From NCBI GenBank assembly GCA_021234155.1, contig JAJEKV010000017.1:18114372-18178371 (forward strand): 64,000 nucleotides of DNA, given 5' to 3'. This stretch comes from Isoetes taiwanensis. Taxonomy: Eukaryota; Streptophyta; Lycopodiopsida; Isoetales; Isoetaceae. The notes under the pieces were generated by a model. The model searched no databases. It was given only the letters and a program-made list of their open reading frames with translations, and had not been told where the DNA came from. Below, piece by piece: positions 46,986 through 56,206 of the stretch (the stretch's first letter is position 1; every line of letters starts with the position of its first letter). A program made the position numbers and the translations under genes.

Positions 46986-48417
46986 CCTTTAATTCCCAGA
47001 AGCAGGAAGAGCCTTTGTAAAAATATCTGCAATTTGTTTGTTAGTATCCATATACATCATTTGAATTAATTTTCTTTCAGCTAATTCCCTTATAAAATGG
47101 ATACTTAGCTCTATGTGCTTGGTCCTGTCATGCTGCACAGGGTTCTTCACTATGGCTATACAACTTTGGCTATCTGTCCATATTATTGTAGGGCTTATTT
47201 GTTCACAATTTAGCTCAAGCAACAACCTTCTAAGCCAAACTATTTCTTTAGCAACAAGTGATGATGCTGCATATTCTGCTTCTGCAGAGCTCATTGCTAC
47301 TGTTGCTTGTTTCTTGCACCTCCATTGAATCACACCACCACCAAGAAAAATAGCATAACCTGAGGTGGATCTTCTAGAGGATAGGTCACCTCCCCAATCT
47401 GCATCACTATAGCAAGACATTGTAAGATCTATTGAATCATAACATATTCCTTGGTTTTGAGTACTCTTTAGATATTTGAGTACACGTTTGGCTGCCTCCC
47501 AATGTTCCCTAGTGGCATCATGATTCCTTCTGCTCAGAATGTTTACAGCATAAGAAATATCTGGTCGAGTGCAATTAGCTAAATAGAGGAGACATCCAAC
47601 CAAAGCTCTGTAAGGTATATTTTCCATCTTTATAATATCTTCATCTGTAGATTGCTGAATGTCAGTCAATCTATGTCCTGGAGTCATGGGAATTTTTGCA
47701 GTTTTGGCCTCAACCAAGTTAAACCTCTTAAGCATATTCTCTATATGCTTACTTTGATGTAATCTGAGCCATTTTTGTTCTTTGTTTCTGACCACCTCGA
47801 TTTAGCTCTCCCAAATCTATCATTTGAAACCTAGACTTTAGGATGTCCTTGCATTCTTTTAGAACATTCAGTGAGGTTGCCACCATAATGCAGTCATCTA
47901 CATAGAGGGCTATAATGCAATATTCCTTATTCTGCTCAAATCTATAAGGATTACCGTCATTGTGCAGCTTGTTAAATCCTTGTTCTTGCAGAAATTGACA
48001 TGCAAAGATACCATTCCCTTGGAGACTGTTTCAATCCATACACAACTTTGTTTAGCTTCCAAATCATATTCTTGCCTTGTTCATACCCTGGAGGTTGCTT
48101 TAAGAATGCTTCCTCTTCTAGAGTTGCATTTAAAAATGCTGTTTTAACATCCATATGATGTATTTCTAATTGCATAGCATTAGCCATGGCCAATAATATC
48201 CTGATGCTTGTCAATTTGACTATAGGTGAATATGTTTCATCATAATCTCTCCCCTTTTTCTGTGTATACCCTTGAGCTACTAATCTAGCTTTGTATTTTT
48301 TTGTACCATCTGGGTTTAGTTTAATTTTGAATAGCCATTTGCTGCCAATAATATTCTGCTTGCCATCTGACTTCACAAGTTCATATGTCTTAGTTTCTTC
48401 AAACGAGTTGAGTTCTT
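46986..48417 (-). pseudogene. copia reverse transcriptase and RNase H
   Basis: The RVT_2 domain starts at the junction and shows KWLFKIKLNPDG, KARLVAQGYTQ, MDVKTAFLNATLEEE and QPPGYEQ. A frameshift near 47975 is followed by the catalytic YVDDCI at about 47900-47918. After another shift, 47795-46989 encodes YRALVGCLLYLANCTRPDIS and the RNase H with SDADWGGD, SSAEAEY and WTDSQSC, ending TKALPASGN. The two frameshifts disable this copy independently of the chromovirus insertion. Confidence 0.9.
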
Positions 48418-48422
48418 CCTTC
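48418..48422. repeat. Target site duplication, left copy (CCTTC)
   Basis: CCTTC directly precedes the 5' LTR. The identical pentamer follows the 3' LTR at 61619-61623. Five bases is the normal gypsy integrase stagger. Confidence 0.95.
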
Positions 48423-50082
48423 TGTGACGTTCCAAGTATTTATACGGTATACGTATAAATGTATTGACACGTCACCCAGTATAGATACGCCACCATGGGG
48501 TATGGTAACCTAGGGGGTTGACCTAAAAGGGATTAAATTAGCTATGCTAATTTAACCATTAAGGATAATAACCTATAATTAAGGAATTAATAATTATAAA
48601 GGATAATTAAGCTAATTATGGTTTAGGAAGGCGCCACCTGGCCAAACTCGATTGGCCAGCATGGTGAATGCTACTTTGATCCATTAAGGTGGATCACCAC
48701 CCCCGTATCAGCCACAATTGACCAAGAGGAGCCGCGCCACCTTTGAGCGGTGGCGCCACCTTTGAGCGCTTGAGCCTACCTTTGCCAAGGCTGAGCGCCA
48801 CCTTCGTCCGAGCACGTATACCCTTGTAACCAGAGCTGAGCACCAAGGCCAAGAAGATGGAAGTCCCCAACGATAACGGGTCCAGCAGGAACTCAGGTGG
48901 GTGGCTAGAGTAGCTTGTGAATTCTAGGGTAGCGCCCCTGTTGGGCACTTGTGTGTTGTCTTGTCCGTTCTCTCTGTGTTTTGGTGGTAGGAACTAACCC
49001 TTGGTTGTAAAGGTAAGTTCTCTTTATATTTTGATTCTGGTTTTGCTCTCAAAGGATGGATTGATAGTTCTTTGTATAGTCTTACTCTGGAAATGGGGGA
49101 ACTAAGGGGGGTAGAGACCTCTGAGCTCATGTCTTAGTATGCTCCTAGATACAGCCCTGTAATAGACCCATTAGATGCGGCCTGTGTACAAGAGACCACC
49201 GGGTTATAGATGCTATGGATTGGCTTAGCACCAGAGAAGGGACACAGTGGTGAAGTGGGGGTGGGGTCTTGCACGAACATAAAAGGTTCCTGAGACTCCT
49301 ACAGTGGGCTAGGCCCGATAGCCGGTCACGTAGAGGGTCGGTATGGGTCCGACACTCCACGGGTGTAGAGGTGTGACCCGTATGGGGCACCTTGCACTTT
49401 GAGTAGATTTAGGGTGAGTAAATTCTGCACGGATGGGGGGGTGATGCGCACGTATTCTCTAGCTCACCCATGGAACCCTTTGTGATCCCGGAAGGGGACG
49501 CTTCCCGACCTGCCTCATCGGACCGGGCGTCATGAACCCCGGAGTAGACTCAAAAGGGTGATACCTTGAGTTTCGCGCTCTCGGGAAGGCTATAGCGAAG
49601 CCATAGCGTGGATCGACCCATCCGCAAAGTGTGCGGGGAGGGGCGGATGGAGTGGACAACCCTAGCCGATGTTCTATGCCCGCCAACGCCAGGTTATACC
49701 CTCGTCGCTGATCTCTTGAGACCGAAAGCCGTCAGTCCATCCTCAGAGAGTCCGAACCGGGTAGAACCCGGGGTTTGGGGTGTTTTCTTAGTTTAGATGC
49801 ATATTCTTTGCCGTTGGAATTTGGATGGATGCGCCACCCTTCGTGGTGGTTATTTATATATGATTTATGCTGTGTGCTAACCCTTGTATTCATGCTTCCA
49901 CGACGTAGGAGCCCATCGAAGGCGTGGGCCGAATGACACCTCCGTGTCCTTCACCCGAGCATCTCCACGTAGATGGCCCGGGTCAGACGGAGGGCCCTGC
50001 TCATGGCGAGATGGTCGCCATGGGAGGAGAAAGTCCCCGTATGTATACGGCCGGGGGTCGTATATATTCAGGGAGCGTCACA
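48423..50082 (+). repeat. Chromovirus 5' LTR
   Basis: 1660 bp, TGTGACG to CGTCACA. It contains small GCGCCACCTTTGAGC repeats near 48732-48790 that differ in number and spelling from the other LTR. Several single-base and small indel differences from 59954-61618 are visible by eye. Transcription should start inside the LTR, but I could not assign the promoter confidently. Confidence 0.95.
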
Positions 50083-50083
50083 G

Positions 50084-50096
50084 TGGTATCAGAGCC
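50084..50096 (+). promoter_or_regulatory. Primer binding site for initiator Met tRNA
   Basis: TGGTATCAGAGCC one base after the LTR end is complementary to the 3' end of plant tRNA-iMet, the standard primer of plant chromoviruses. Confidence 0.95.
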
Positions 50097-50790
50097 GTGA
50101 TTTCAGTTACTCGAAATCATAGCACTGACCAAACCCTAACTCGCTAGTTCGGTAGTCAGGAGAGAGTTAAGCTAGTGTGATTGTTTAGCTCTCTGATGTT
50201 TGGTTTGGTGCTAGGTTAATGTAATAGGATGTAAGTTTTTAAGAAGTTTAGGGCGACTGGAAGACCCAAGTTTGGGAGAGCTATAACTTTTTGTAGGTAG
50301 CTCGGAGGAATGCGAAAACGGCTCCAATGGATAGGGCACTTCCCAAATACCCTAGGGGGCACGTCTCCCGAGGTAAAAAAGACAACAGGCCGCCGAAAAA
50401 TCAAAAGGGGCGCTGCTATCCTCGGAGGTGTTTATTTCGAAGAGTTAAGGCCGTATAAGTAAGGCAGCGCCCCATACGGTCGCGTGTACTTTTATATGCG
50501 CCTGTTTAAAAAAAAAAAATAAATAAAAAAATAAATAAATTTTGAAATTTTTTTAAAATAAAAAGTGAACGTTGGAATTTAAATTTAAGTACTTTTTAAA
50601 GTGTGTTTCGTCTGGACGACCTTTTCCGCCATAGTCGCCGGATCCAAGCTCTGTTTCCGCCATAGCCGACCTTCCTTCGCACCCTGCACCTACCCAAAAC
50701 CCTTAGCGCTTTCGCCTACCCTCCAGCGCCATCTACTCACGCCTGAGCGCCTTACTTCTTCTTTGTTATTGCCCATTACTAGCCGTCGCC
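50097..50790. other. Chromovirus leader
   Basis: Non-coding leader between the primer site and the first ORF. A strongly AT-rich tract with A runs and AAATAAATAA lies at about 50508-50580. It is followed by a pyrimidine-rich stretch with CTTTTCCGCCATAG and TGTTTCCGCCATAG, near-repeats about 30 bp apart. It could contain the packaging signal or an internal promoter; neither is shown. Confidence 0.5.
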
Positions 50791-52066
50791 ATGCCGCGCT
50801 TTAAGCTTACGGTTGACTTAAAGACCTTAACCGTCTACCAGCTCTTTTGTGTGCTCATAGACCACCTAGGTGAGGACCATCATGATATTGATGTGGTCCT
50901 CGACTTGTTTGTAAAGCACTTTACCGAGAACCGCCGTATTCCATTTCCTATCTTCCACTTTAATGAGCGGTTCCTCATAAAGTTAAATGCTGCTAACCAG
51001 TCTTACACCATTGAGGAGCAGCCAGATAGAGCTTTTGCCTTCGTCAAGTTTTACCCCTCGCCTAACCCTGAGGAAAACCCCGAACATGCACATGGCTAGG
51101 CTAGAAGATCTTCAGCAAATCGCTAGCGGCCTTCCAGAAGTGCGTGCCAACCGTTTTTACTACCTTGGTCGAGGCCATGTGGTTGTATGTATGGACCACT
51201 ACTACCTTCCTCCTTTTCATTGGGATGCTGAGCTGAATAGCTTTGTTTTTTAGAATGCATTACCTAGCTTCACCCAAGACCGCATGGACACCGTGCAAGC
51301 TGATATGCGAGCCTACCCAGACTGGTACCATACGGAATTTGCCAGGCGAGTACAAGCACGCTTGAACAAGGAAGCCCGTGAAGCTGAAGAGGAGGGGCTC
51401 CGTAAAGAAGCAGAGGACGGCCAAAACCAACAGGGGGATCAGAACGTTGACCCTCAGCAGGACCAAAATGTTGACCAGAACATCAACCGAACAGTGGATC
51501 CAACTGTTGGCCAGCAGCAAGATCAACCTGTGGAGCAGGGCGGGGCTAGGAATAGGGAGGCTACGGAGTCGGGCAACAGGACGTTGAAGAGAAAGAGCAC
51601 CAAACCCGTTAAGGGAGGTGTAGGTTACAAGACCCGATTACAAAAGAATGCTGCCATTGCCAAGAAGACGTCAACTCAGAGGCGGGAGCAGATCGTGCAG
51701 CGGGCAAAGCATCCAACAACCGGTGGGAAATCCCTCCCATCGCTGAAGGCGACCCTCAAGCCGCGAAAGCCCCATAGATATCGACCGGGCACGGTAGACT
51801 TTCGGGAGATACGTAAGTATCAGAAGTCTACTAAGCCATTGATTCGTCGGCTCCCTTTCCAGCGGCTTGTACGGGAAATTGCCCAAGACATTAGAACCGA
51901 TTTGAGGTTCCAAGCCTTTGCAATCCTCGCACTTCAGGAGGCTGCCGAGGCTTACCTCATCGAGATTTTGAGCGACGCCAACCTCTGCGCCATACATGCA
52001 AAGAGAGTCACCATCATGCCCAAGGACCTCCAGCTAGCACGACGGATCCGAGGGGAGTTCCGGTGA
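50791..52066 (+). pseudogene. Chromovirus ORF A: unknown N-domain fused to histone H3 (one frameshift, one stop)
   Basis: The ATG at 50791 sits in a good context (CGCCATGCCG). The first frame encodes about 100 residues of an unrecognised globular domain (LTVDLKTLTVYQLFCVLIDH). Near 51090 it shifts to a second frame (MARLEDLQQIASGLPEVRAN), which meets a TAG at 51251-51253 and continues in frame as a clean 260-codon ORF from ATG 51284 to 52066. Within that ORF are a charged region (residues 1-45), a Q/N/D-rich linker (46-98), a Lys/Arg-rich tail (99-160) and a full histone H3 core (161-260): [80 protein letters not shown]. The loop-1 length equals canonical H3, so it is not CenH3. Tyr at H3 position 41 and Leu at position 90 match plant H3.3. 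No introns. Confidence 0.85.
51284..52066 (+). CDS. Histone H3-like protein encoded by the chromovirus
   Basis: 260 residues, intact. Residues 161-260 align without gaps to the alpha-N helix and histone fold of H3 through the C-terminus. Substitutions are clustered at ELLIRK (KPLIRR), the end of alpha-1 (F to I) and SSAV/SHAV (AFAI). The tail is divergent: TTGGK at 146-150 resembles the K14 region and KATLKPRK the K23-K27 region, but the approximately 10 residues normally before KPHRYRPG (the K27-K36 interval) are missing. Canonical K4 and K9 contexts are not recognisable. H3 pairs with H4 in nucleosomes. Retention of the dimer and tetramer residues (for example the LCAIHAKR region) suggests purifying selection until recently. 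Whether this shorter ORF or the longer fusion was the working protein is unclear. Confidence 0.9.
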   Translation: MDTVQADMRAYPDWYHTEFARRVQARLNKEAREAEEEGLRKEAEDGQNQQGDQNVDPQQDQNVDQNINRTVDPTVGQQQDQPVEQGGARNREATESGNRTLKRKSTKPVKGGVGYKTRLQKNAAIAKKTSTQRREQIVQRAKHPTTGGKSLPSLKATLKPRKPHRYRPGTVDFREIRKYQKSTKPLIRRLPFQRLVREIAQDIRTDLRFQAFAILALQEAAEAYLIEILSDANLCAIHAKRVTIMPKDLQLARRIRGEFR

Positions 52067-52219
52067 CCAGGCGATCGTCTTTTTTCCGTTGTAACATTTT
52101 TGTAACTTATCTATGTACTATTCCCATTTTTGTGGTTGTAAATATAAAAATATTTTTGAATGAAAATTATTAATTAAATAATAATTTTTAATAATAATTT
52201 TGGGAAACGTGCCGAAAAG

Positions 52220-52226
52220 TATAAAA
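52220..52226 (+). promoter_or_regulatory. Possible TATA box upstream of ORF B
   Basis: TATAAAA lies in the AT-rich gap between ORF A and ORF B, 80 bp before the ATG at 52307, and is followed by a pyrimidine-rich leader. That fits a plant Pol II core promoter, but chance cannot be excluded in AT-rich DNA. The pyrimidine tract ending in TTTTCAG at 52265-52271 could alternatively be a 3' splice site, which would let ORF B be expressed from a spliced LTR transcript. Confidence 0.4.
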
Positions 52227-52306
52227 CCCCTTTTTGGCCATTAGGGTTTCATTTTCCTTTCTTGTTTTCAGCGCCTCCTTTCTCCTCCTTTGCGCCTTCA
52301 CTCCTT

Positions 52307-53662
52307 ATGGCTCGCCCGACCTTGCAGCAGTGGTATTTGGACGGTGAGCACCCTTATGTCCTCCAGCAGGTGGACCTCGTCTCCAACATGCAAGCGCATC
52401 CTGATTATGCCGCCTTCCTTCAGTTTTACTGTGAAGAGATTGTACCTGCATGTGCTTACAATGAAGATGATTCGCAGCTCTATCTTGACTTCCACACCCT
52501 GCACCAGATGTTAGGGGGTGATGAGCATGCCCGCAATGTCATCAAGGGCATAAGGAGAAGGGGGACTGACCTCCCTATTGTTACAATAGATCGGGAAACT
52601 TGTTTTGAGGCCCGATTTGCACTGGCCATCGTAATGGACCAGTACATTGAGGACGAGGAGATAGCTGCTGAGCATTCCTCTACGCCTGTACCTCCTGACC
52701 CGGAGGACGACGAAGTCGTCGACGAGCAAGATTTTGTAAGGTGGAAGGAACTTGCCACTGAAGCCCCTGCCAGCCGACAGAAAGCCCTCAAGCTCGAAGG
52801 GCTAAACCTTCTTCTTACAGTACTCTTGAATAACCAAGAGTACCTGATTTTTGAGGACATTATGTGGGCCTACCGCGTCATTACTGGGATCCGCCGCAAG
52901 AAGATAGAGGTCCTCTATGACCTTGCTGAGTATTGCCAAGATGACTTCATCGACTTTACTACACCGGTTGTGCATCCCTCACCAGTCGAGGACTTGTTGG
53001 CATATCGGCCCGAAGAACTAGAGCCCGTTGAGACTCTTTTGTCACTTCGGCAGTTCTTATTGAGTGACACACCCCAGCCTCCGGAGGAGCACTTTGCGGC
53101 TCAGACACAGCCTCCTCTCCCAGATCCGCCTTTGCAAATCACCATGGGACATGTGGATCAGGAAGAGGAAGACCTTTGGGACACCAAGGTCAGCCTTAGG
53201 GATGAAAAGGAAGAAGAAGAGGAGGAGAAAATCCCCGTGAACTTGGAAAAGGAAGCGGAGACCTCCAGAGATCCTCAGATTAGGGCAATGGGCAACCACG
53301 TGGCCCGATTCTTTCTCTCAGCCTTCCGGCAAGGAGAGGTATTGTTCTTCTCCAACAACTTGGGGCCTTCTTCTGCAGCTTCTTGGTGGGCGCTCCGTGC
53401 CATATCCACTTCAGCGGGCCATAAGAAGATTGATTACCACGCCACCACCATTACTTTGGTCCGTAGGGATTTGGCTATAGCAGCGTTGGGGGACGTGGCG
53501 GGTTGCGCCAATATGCGCCTCCTTGTGGCGGCACCTTTGGCCACTTGCTTGCCACCAGAGGCAGCAGCTCGAGCTGCCCTCTCTGCTAGCCCCAGTGCCA
53601 CTTTGATGCGTTATCGTCCACCTCCTCAGCCTATGGACGAAGAGGAGGGACCTAGTTCCTAG
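52307..53662 (+). CDS. Chromovirus ORF B: 451-aa protein, possible H2A-like C-terminal fold
   Basis: The first ATG at 52307 gives 451 residues with a clean frame to a TAG at 53660-53662. No known retroelement domain is present. The N-terminal half is helical (WYLDGEHPYVLQQVDLVSNM) and has acidic runs at about residues 128-140. A second, strongly acidic stretch (EEEEEEK) lies near 303-310. The C-terminal segment, about residues 330-400 (53295-53510), can be aligned with the H2A histone fold: VARFF with H2A IARFL; and from a shared Pro, 30 residues on, LVRRDLAIAA with H2A IVPRHIQLAV at identical spacing. Identity is low and the loop-1 side needs a 4-residue insertion. Residues about 167-193 (ending LIFEDIMWAYRVITG) faintly resemble a histone alpha-2/alpha-3 unit. 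Without the neighbouring H3 I would call it unknown. Confidence 0.75.
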   Translation: MARPTLQQWYLDGEHPYVLQQVDLVSNMQAHPDYAAFLQFYCEEIVPACAYNEDDSQLYLDFHTLHQMLGGDEHARNVIKGIRRRGTDLPIVTIDRETCFEARFALAIVMDQYIEDEEIAAEHSSTPVPPDPEDDEVVDEQDFVRWKELATEAPASRQKALKLEGLNLLLTVLLNNQEYLIFEDIMWAYRVITGIRRKKIEVLYDLAEYCQDDFIDFTTPVVHPSPVEDLLAYRPEELEPVETLLSLRQFLLSDTPQPPEEHFAAQTQPPLPDPPLQITMGHVDQEEEDLWDTKVSLRDEKEEEEEEKIPVNLEKEAETSRDPQIRAMGNHVARFFLSAFRQGEVLFFSNNLGPSSAASWWALRAISTSAGHKKIDYHATTITLVRRDLAIAALGDVAGCANMRLLVAAPLATCLPPEAAARAALSASPSATLMRYRPPPQPMDEEEGPSS

Positions 53663-53780
53663 ATAATTGTATTATGCATCTTGCATTGAGTATAGTTGTA
53701 AAATTTTGGTTTGGCATTTTCTTCAACCATTTTATAACTTATGATGTGTTATCCTCTTATTAACTGGAACTATTGTATCA

Positions 53781-54350
53781 ATGAATACAATTAAAATTGT
53801 TCTCTTCCATCATTCCTTCTTCTATCCATTGGAGTTTAGAGTACCACAAAATTGTTCAATGTTCTATATTCGTTTCTATGGCCTTGCAGAAGAGACACTC
53901 GAGGAGTACGAAGAGAGGATCACCGACCAGATAAGGAGGGATGACCCAGGGCCTCAAGAACAAGATTACGGCCAAAGATATGGGGAGTACCCGGAACGAG
54001 ACGGCGATTATGAAATGGAGGAACCCGCAGAGCCAGAAGGGCCTTATGATCCAGCCAAGGGGATGGAGGTAGTTAACATCCTTAGAGAACGGGCCTTCGA
54101 CGACCTGAAACAGACCCTTCGCCGCACATGGGACTATTGGGATATGTCCAGGCACGAAGCTTTCGAGGATGCCAACGACCACTTGTGGCAAATCTTCTAT
54201 GCATTAAGGAGGCTTTTCAATCTCCTTATTATTAGCCCCACATGGGACTATCAACCTGTTATCGTCCAGGCCTGGGCACGTTACAAGCTCGTTAGGGCTG
54301 TACGTGAAAGTGTTCGCTACTCAATCTTGTATCCATTTGCGAACCCCTAG
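53781..54350 (+). CDS. Chromovirus ORF C: 189-aa protein of unknown function
   Basis: The ATG at 53781 runs to a TAG at 54348-54350 with no interruption. The first 26 residues are hydrophobic; a later Met (residue 27, MFYIRFYGLAEE) is an alternative start. Residues 37-90 are very acidic and rich in Gly, Pro and Tyr (DYGQRYGEYPERDGDYEMEE). The C-terminal 100 residues are predicted helical with Trp and Arg (LRRTWDYWDMSRHEAFEDAN, VIVQAWARYKLVRAVRESVR). No family is recognised. It lies between ORF B and gag, each separated by AT-rich spacers of about 120 and 240 bp, so all three extra genes look like separate cassettes. Confidence 0.7.
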   Translation: MNTIKIVLFHHSFFYPLEFRVPQNCSMFYIRFYGLAEETLEEYEERITDQIRRDDPGPQEQDYGQRYGEYPERDGDYEMEEPAEPEGPYDPAKGMEVVNILRERAFDDLKQTLRRTWDYWDMSRHEAFEDANDHLWQIFYALRRLFNLLIISPTWDYQPVIVQAWARYKLVRAVRESVRYSILYPFANP

Positions 54351-54588
54351 GCCCGGTCTCCTTGGTTTCATTTTTTTAATGCTAGATGTGAGTTGAACTT
54401 TAAATCTCCAATGTTTTATGTCTGTTCTTGTATTATATCTTTGTATCAACTTGGGTTATTACCAATGTACTGAACTTTAATGGAATGACAGTTCTCACTT
54501 GTGAAATTCTCTTGTATTCTCTTTCTACCCTATCCGAAATGATATTTTTGTCAGACTTTATGTACTATAATTTTACTTATACTTTGGT

Positions 54589-55850
54589 ATGCTCGATATA
54601 GACGGTGCACGCAACGCCGCCTGGCAGACGCCCTCAAATGCCAGTAGATTAACACCTGAACAGGAACTGATCTTAATGAAAAGACAGTTAGGCGAATTAC
54701 AGGCTTATGTGTTGCATGCCAATCCACCCCAGCATATTCAAGAAGACGGACTGGAGTTACCTCCGCCGCCGCCAAGTCCACCTACACAGCAGCCGTCTCC
54801 ACCGGAGACTAGCCCTGCACCTGCACAGAGGAGGCCCCATGCCAAACGTCGTCGGAGCTCCTCCAAGGATAGCGCCACCTCCTCGCAATCGGCCACTTCT
54901 GTGTCCTCTGAGTCGTCGGTATCATCTGGTGACCATACAAAGCGCCGGGACAAGGAGTACCGTAAAACGGTTGACACGGCCATAACCAGTATATGGAAGA
55001 ATAGGAAACTGGGCCAGTTTGATGGAAAATCTAGAGGCGGACTGAATGCAGAGTCCTGGCTCGACGAGATGAAGGAGTTTGGACGTTCCTATGGCATGAC
55101 AGAAAAGGATACAGGGAAGGTTGCCACCACAAATCTTACAGGAGCTGCCCGTATTTGGTGGAAGGGCTATGCCAGAGCCAAGCATCTGGACAGGAGCAGA
55201 TGCAACTTTAGGAAGTTTTTCAAGGCCTTTAAGTCGCATTACGTGCCTCGTGCGCACAAATGCCAACAGATTCAAACTTTTTACCGGCTAGAACAAAAGA
55301 GTATGTCGGTCCAGGCCTACACTGATGAATTCATGCGCCTGAGGCTATATGTGCCCGGTATGAATGAGAAGAGGGCGGTGGAGGGCTATATTGAAGGGTT
55401 GGCCCCCTCAATTAAACGAATGGTTAAGGCTATAGACCCCAAGTCAGTTGCAGAGCTGAGGCTAAAGCATTGAGCCTCGAGGAGGACACACCAAGGAACC
55501 AGTATCAGCGTCCTGCTCCTTACTCGCAGCCACGGCCGTCCACACCTTACAAACCCCGCTCGCCAAGTCCGGGGCCCTCTCAGCAGAACTCTTATGGCCG
55601 CCAGGAAAAGAAAGTCACCTTCAGCACGCCCGATAAGCAGAACAATGTCGGTAAGGAAGTTCGGAACCTCTTACAGTCTATTCCTAAAGAGGCCCGAGAA
55701 CAGCTCCGCCGAGATAAGGCATGCTACAGGTGTATGCGGCCCGGGCACTTCATGCAGAATTGTCCTTATGTCCTCGCAGTCTATGTTGGCCTTTGCAGAT
55801 GCCAAGAATTCCATACCAACAATGAGGTCGTATTTACCAATATCCATTAA
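54589..55850 (+). pseudogene. Chromovirus gag (one frameshift)
   Basis: The ATG at 54589 opens 294 codons. A Pro-rich linker (LPPPPPSPPTQQPSP) and a Ser-rich basic region come first. The retrotransposon gag core follows from about residue 135 (QFDGKSRGGLNAESWLDEMK, ARIWWKGYA, FRKFFKAFKSHYVPRA, YTDEFMRLRLYVPGMNEKRA). The frame ends at a TGA at 55471-55473, but the protein continues in the next frame, consistent with one lost base near 55466. It reaches the CCHC zinc knuckle CYRCMRPGHFMQNC at about 55720-55763, after which the inverted segment begins. Gag forms the particle and binds RNA. Confidence 0.9.
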
Positions 55851-56206
55851 CTCGGCACCCATGGCAACTGGGGCACCTGGCAATTGCATCTTGAGATTGA
55901 TGCGACGGCAATGAGTATGCCTAACCTTACCACTGGCTAGAGTGACAGGTCTCGGTCGGGACCTCAAGGTTTCAAGCTGTAAGACCTGGGTCTAGGAGAA
56001 GCAAAATTATGTGTACTTCCCGTATCCATAAGAATTACAAAAGGCTTACTGTCTACTTGACCTATGGTGGAAATGACAGCAGGCTGACTTTCGGCATTGC
56101 CGGTTTCTATAGCTGCAAGGATATGAGACGCACCGTGAATATACTCGGGAGCGTCCTCCTCGACAGGTAGTGTTGACTCAAGATCGTCCCAGTCGAGGTC
56201 GGCCAT
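55764..56206 (-). pseudogene. Chromovirus protease segment, inverted relative to the element
   Basis: The retropepsin reads only on the minus strand. From 56206 it starts MADLDWDDLEST and contains the active site VILMDTGSTHNF near 56010-56045. A frameshift near 55975 is followed by PVTLASGKVRHTHCRRINLK and the flap/C-terminal motif DLIVGMEFLASAKANIDCED, ending near 55764. In normal elements this piece sits in the sense orientation between the zinc knuckle and the VTFNAANGTRVTIKG segment, which are exactly its two flanks here. The right breakpoint lies in the palindrome GGCCATGGCC (56201-56210). An inversion of about 440 bp thus cuts protease out of the polyprotein. Confidence 0.9.

Noticed and set aside
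49884-50147. 87-codon ORF near the 5' LTR end and its twin at 61420
   Set aside because: Both lie within the LTRs and differ by the expected LTR changes; there is no sign of a real protein.
51671-51997. Minus-strand ORF opposite the histone H3 core
   Set aside because: It is a shadow of the conserved H3 coding sequence.
51764-52063. Centromeric histone CenH3 as identity of the H3 core
   Set aside because: Loop 1 has canonical length and the fold is too close to H3.3; CenH3 usually has a longer loop 1 and much greater divergence.
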